NCBI GenBank assembly: GCA_955652655.1
Contig: CATPCK010000763.1
Coordinates: 1 to 9,723, forward strand
DNA length: 9,723 bases
DNA from: an uncultured Ktedonobacteraceae bacterium
GTDB lineage: Bacteria > Chloroflexota > Ktedonobacteria > Ktedonobacterales > Ktedonobacteraceae
Reading direction: 5' to 3'
The notes under the pieces are model-generated. The model was not told the DNA's origin, made no database searches, and was given only the letters and a program-made list of their open reading frames with translations. This document shows, one piece after another, positions 7,100 through 9,723 of the stretch (positions within the stretch are counted from its first letter, which is position 1; each line of letters opens with the position of its first letter). The position numbers and the translations under genes are program-made.

Positions 7100-7120
7100 C
7101 ATGAGATATCGCTATACTGA

Positions 7121-8404
7121 TCAAAACCAGGAGAGCGAAGGAAGTTTAGGGTGGTAATCTGGGTCCTGGGTGAAGTCGAAGATTTCGTAGAAATCGCCGA
7201 GCTGCGAGAGGCCATCACGCGGGGGCGCAGGGGGACCAAAGGCTTTCCCGTTGGCGGCGTCATTGTTTTTCGCGGGCGTCTGGGTATCAAACTGGTGGTT
7301 GATGCTGGCGAGGGAAGGCAGCCCAAAACGGCGCTCGATGAACTTCAAGATCGAGCTATGCTCATACAGTTGCCCCGAGACGTGACCCCGCTTCGACCAG
7401 GGGGAGACTACAAGAGTGGGCACACGGAACCCCAGACCGTAGGCGTCGACTTGCGGAGGGGCAACGTGGTCGAAGAAGCCACCACCCTCATCATAGGTAA
7501 GGAAGAGGGCGGAGCTCGTCCAGAGTTTCGAGGACATGAGGTTTTTGATTACTTCTGCCATCTTGTGCTGACCCACTTGAATATCAGCAGGTGGATGCTC
7601 ACTGATGAGCGACTCGGTGATCAAAAACGAGACCTGCGGCAGTGTGCCCGCGGCCAGGTCTGCCTGGTAATCGTCTTCGCTGAAGTTGAGCCGGGGATCA
7701 TGATGCCAGCGTTTGAAATGGACGAGCATGTTGAAATCTTCCGGCGAGGTGCCTGTGCCAACGCCAAGGTTGTAGCACTTCCAGGTGATTTTATGCGCGT
7801 CCAACAGATCCACGATGGCTGGCCAATCGAGACTGCCCCGGTCCATGGTATTGGAAGTGTTGCCACCGGCGGTTCCCGACATGAGAGTTAAGAGATTCGG
7901 GTTGGACGGACCAAGCATTGAACAGAAATAGTTGCCGCACAATGTGAATGCACCGGCAAGAGCATAGTAATAGGCCAGGTCTGAACCATCATAGTAGTAG
8001 AGCGCGGTAGAGCCGTTGGTGGTATAGAAACCATTCATTGCTCCATGGTTCCACTCACTATGAATGGATTGCCAGGAATGCGAGGGGTCCAGCGAAATAG
8101 GGAGAAAATCATGCTGGGGGGTGACGGTCCCTCCTTTGCCGTCAGGCTGCGAATAGTGTGCAGGAACGCCGAATGATCCTGCCTTTGGATAATAGCCAAA
8201 ATAATGATCAAAACTGCGATTCTCCTGGCAGACGATGAGTACGTGGTTGATGGGATTGACATCGGGACTATCCATCGAGGCGAGTACTTTGCTGACTGAA
8301 GAAACGCCTACATCGAGCGCGAGGCCGAAGCCAGCAATAATACCGAGTTTTTGCAACATCCGGCGGCGGGACTGCCGGATGTTGAACCACTGTCGCAGAT
8401 CCAT
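7121..8404 (-). CDS. Tat-exported phosphoesterase of the phospholipase C/acid phosphatase (AcpA-like) family
   Basis: The 427-residue product starts with a twin-arginine signal: SRRRMLQK (12-19), a hydrophobic stretch at about 19-34, and possible cleavage near Ala42. The phosphoesterase domain (PF04185 type) follows, with ENRSFDHYFG (61-70) at its metal-binding start, GPSNPN (165-170) where Ser167 matches the family nucleophile position, SEHPP (268-272), TYDEGGGFFDHVAPP (303-317) and YEHSS (347-351). Relatives hydrolyse phospholipids or phosphomonoesters outside the membrane. The long C-terminal domains of haemolytic phospholipase C are absent, so the substrate cannot be named. I chose the ATG at 8404 because AGAAAGG lies 5 nt upstream and the Tat signal follows directly. 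A TTG at 8446 would extend it by 14 residues without support. Confidence 0.92.
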   Translation of the reverse strand: MDLRQWFNIRQSRRRMLQKLGIIAGFGLALDVGVSSVSKVLASMDSPDVNPINHVLIVCQENRSFDHYFGYYPKAGSFGVPAHYSQPDGKGGTVTPQHDFLPISLDPSHSWQSIHSEWNHGAMNGFYTTNGSTALYYYDGSDLAYYYALAGAFTLCGNYFCSMLGPSNPNLLTLMSGTAGGNTSNTMDRGSLDWPAIVDLLDAHKITWKCYNLGVGTGTSPEDFNMLVHFKRWHHDPRLNFSEDDYQADLAAGTLPQVSFLITESLISEHPPADIQVGQHKMAEVIKNLMSSKLWTSSALFLTYDEGGGFFDHVAPPQVDAYGLGFRVPTLVVSPWSKRGHVSGQLYEHSSILKFIERRFGLPSLASINHQFDTQTPAKNNDAANGKAFGPPAPPRDGLSQLGDFYEIFDFTQDPDYHPKLPSLSWF

Positions 8405-8593
8405 GAGTACCTTTCTCTCTAAATAAGCACAAAAAAAGACAATCAAAGAGTTCTAAAAAAATGAACGTGAAGGGGTCGTGGTTTTCCCTATTCCTTGTTG
8501 ATGTACTAGCAAGGATAGAACAAACATGGTAGAATACGCTGACACGTTTTATTGAACCGATAATAATTTAGCTATTTGAATAGAGTACATATT
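8405..8593. promoter_or_regulatory. Divergent control region between the two phosphoesterase genes
   Basis: This 189-nt gap serves two genes that face away from each other. For the plus strand an extended -10 element is visible: TG (8527-8528), one base, then TAGAAT (8530-8535), about 58 nt before the ATG at 8594. No good -35 box is seen at the right spacing. A short inverted repeat, CCTTG...CAAGG, lies just upstream (about 8493-8515). The minus-strand promoter is not clear, although T-rich tracts lie upstream of that gene. Confidence 0.4.
8410..8416 (-). promoter_or_regulatory. Ribosome binding site deciding the phosphoesterase start
   Basis: AGAAAGG on the minus strand, 5 nt upstream of the ATG at 8404, supports that start over the upstream in-frame TTG. 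Confidence 0.6.
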
Positions 8594-9723
8594 ATGCGCT
8601 ACGCTATATTCACCGATATTCACGCCAACCAGGAAGCATTAGAAGCGGTGTTGGAGAAAATCGACGAAATCGCACGTGAGAAACCTATAGACCAGATCTG
8701 GTTTCTTGGGGACCTGGTTGGTTATGGCCCCAATCCAAATGAATGTATCACTACTTTACGTGAACGCACCGATATAATCATCGCTGGAAACCACGACTGG
8801 GCAGCGGTAGGGAAGATTGACCTGGAAGATTTTAGCGCGGCGGCGCGCATCTCTGCCGAGTGGACCGCGGAGCAATTGACGGAAGAGCACCGCGCATTTC
8901 TAGCTAACCTTCCAGAACGCCTGGAACTTGATGAGTGTACGCTTGTACATGGGAGTCCCTACGGGCCGCTCTGGGAGTATCTGACCTCTGAAGTATTGGC
9001 GGAACGCAGCTTTCAGTACTTTAGCTCTCGTTACTGTTTTGTGGGACATACCCATGTTCCTGTTATCTTCCAACAGCCTGATTCTATTGCCAATGCTCCA
9101 ACATTGCCGCTTGTTGAAACGACGAAGAATGGGTTATCGCCTGATGGGTCCGATGAGGATCTCGGGGGTGAAGAGTCTAGCGAAGACATCGAAGAAATGG
9201 CGATGATACATCCTCAACATGCACATTCATCGTCCATGACCGCGGCCCACGCCGAGAGTGCATATGCGGACCCGGAAACAGGCCAGTCAATGACAGAGGA
9301 AGAGGCCAATATGGTCATCGAGGGCAGCAAAAGAGGCCCCGACGAACAAAGCACTATTGATGCAGTGGATTCTCCTCCAATGGAGGATGAAATTATCGCA
9401 GAGGTCGTTGAAGAACCCGATGAAGATGCTACGTTAGATAACGAGGAAGAGACACGGGATGACGGCAATGACATAGAGGGGGAAGATGAGGCGGCAGTAG
9501 ATGGACATACTGCTGATGACGCGGTTGAAAACGAGCAGCCTCCTTCTTCAAATGACGACGATGCTAATGAAGTTGTACAAGCCAGGAGCAACGCCGGAGA
9601 GGAAGATAGCGAGGGGAGCGGGGATGCGGATGATGTGACGCCAGAGGAGATCATACTGAGCGCTGAAGATCGCCTGAACAGCGAAATTGAAGAGTTGCTG
9701 ACGCTGCTGGGGTTGAGTGAGAG
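8594..9723 (+). CDS. Calcineurin-like metallophosphoesterase with a long acidic region (runs off the window)
   Basis: The frame is open for 376 codons to the window end. Residues 1-160 form most of a small bacterial metallophosphoesterase: DIH (8-10), GDLVGYGPNPNE (39-50), GNHD (65-68), VHGSP (118-122) and GHTHVP (151-156) supply the di-metal ligands. Relatives are cytoplasmic phosphoesterases of about 240 residues, usually of unknown substrate (YfcE and ApaH-type relatives). After about residue 161 the sequence turns extremely acidic: 67 Asp/Glu and only 6 Lys/Arg in 216 residues (161-376), with no Cys. Residues 350-376 look like an amphipathic helix. The family's C-terminal strands have not appeared by the window end, so this is either a large insertion or a replaced C-terminus. 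The ATG has only a weak ribosome site, but MRYAIFTDIHAN is the standard family start. Confidence 0.9.
   Translation, partial: MRYAIFTDIHANQEALEAVLEKIDEIAREKPIDQIWFLGDLVGYGPNPNECITTLRERTDIIIAGNHDWAAVGKIDLEDFSAAARISAEWTAEQLTEEHRAFLANLPERLELDECTLVHGSPYGPLWEYLTSEVLAERSFQYFSSRYCFVGHTHVPVIFQQPDSIANAPTLPLVETTKNGLSPDGSDEDLGGEESSEDIEEMAMIHPQHAHSSSMTAAHAESAYADPETGQSMTEEEANMVIEGSKRGPDEQSTIDAVDSPPMEDEIIAEVVEEPDEDATLDNEEETRDDGNDIEGEDEAAVDGHTADDAVENEQPPSSNDDDANEVVQARSNAGEEDSEGSGDADDVTPEEIILSAEDRLNSEIEELLTLLGLSE

Larger units (their letters stand above)
6934..7120. other. Intergenic region between convergent genes
   Basis: This 187-nt region holds no supportable gene. Its main content is an inverted pair of repeat copies that forms a long hairpin (7022-7090). 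A small palindrome AATTACGTAATT (6932-6943) overlaps the carboxypeptidase stop codon. No T-run terminator is evident for either flanking gene. Confidence 0.6.

Noticed and set aside
7151..7891. A 246-codon open frame on the plus strand
   Set aside because: It lies entirely antisense to the phosphoesterase gene, whose protein has clear family motifs. The antisense product has no recognisable motif.
8405..8446. Extended start (TTG at 8446) for the Tat-exported phosphoesterase
   Set aside because: The ATG at 8404 has a well-spaced AAAGG site and places the twin-arginine motif close to the N-terminus. The extension has no support.
9214..9654. A Ser-rich 146-codon open frame on the minus strand
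   Set aside because: It is the mirror of the Asp/Glu-rich coding stretch on the plus strand. GAT and GAG-type codons read backwards give Ser-rich sequence, so it is a composition shadow.

Overview
The window is a bacterial chromosome segment of ordinary gene density (nine genes, seven complete, about half G+C by eye). Several features suggest a member of the Chloroflexota, most likely the Ktedonobacteria: a Thr/Pro-rich spacer behind the membrane anchor of the D,D-carboxypeptidase, GatCA amidotransferase subunits encoded behind an acylphosphatase, a MoxR/DUF58/transglutaminase-like operon, and scattered GGGCGACC...GGTCGCCC palindromes in the intergenic gaps. This assignment is an inference from gene content, since no rRNA or other marker is present.

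Positions 1-3436 (minus strand) hold a tight three-gene operon read right to left: a MoxR-type AAA+ ATPase, a two-pass membrane DUF58 protein, and a multi-pass TgpA-like transglutaminase-family protein that runs off the left edge. The genes are separated by only 2-3 nt. Positions 3437-3692 form a divergent control region with a perfect 14-bp palindrome. Positions 3693-5788 (plus strand) hold acylphosphatase, gatC and gatA, the last two being subunits of the tRNA-dependent amidotransferase that makes Gln-tRNA(Gln) and/or Asn-tRNA(Asn). gatB is not in the window. A gap containing one copy of a palindromic repeat leads to a secreted, membrane-anchored D-alanyl-D-alanine carboxypeptidase (5908-6933).

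Positions 6934-7120 lie between convergent genes. They hold two further copies of the repeat in inverted orientation, which together make a perfect 28-bp stem with a 13-nt loop. On the minus strand at 7121-8404 is a Tat-exported phosphoesterase of the phospholipase C/acid phosphatase (AcpA-like) family. Divergent from it, starting at 8594 and running off the right edge, is a calcineurin-type metallophosphoesterase.

The most unusual feature is in that last gene. A normal phosphoesterase core of about 160 residues is followed directly after its GHTH motif by at least 190 residues of very acidic, low-complexity sequence, at the point where the family would normally continue to the end of its core fold. 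Otherwise the window is mostly housekeeping and cell-envelope genes. I see no CRISPR array, transposase, tRNA, rRNA or prophage genes.
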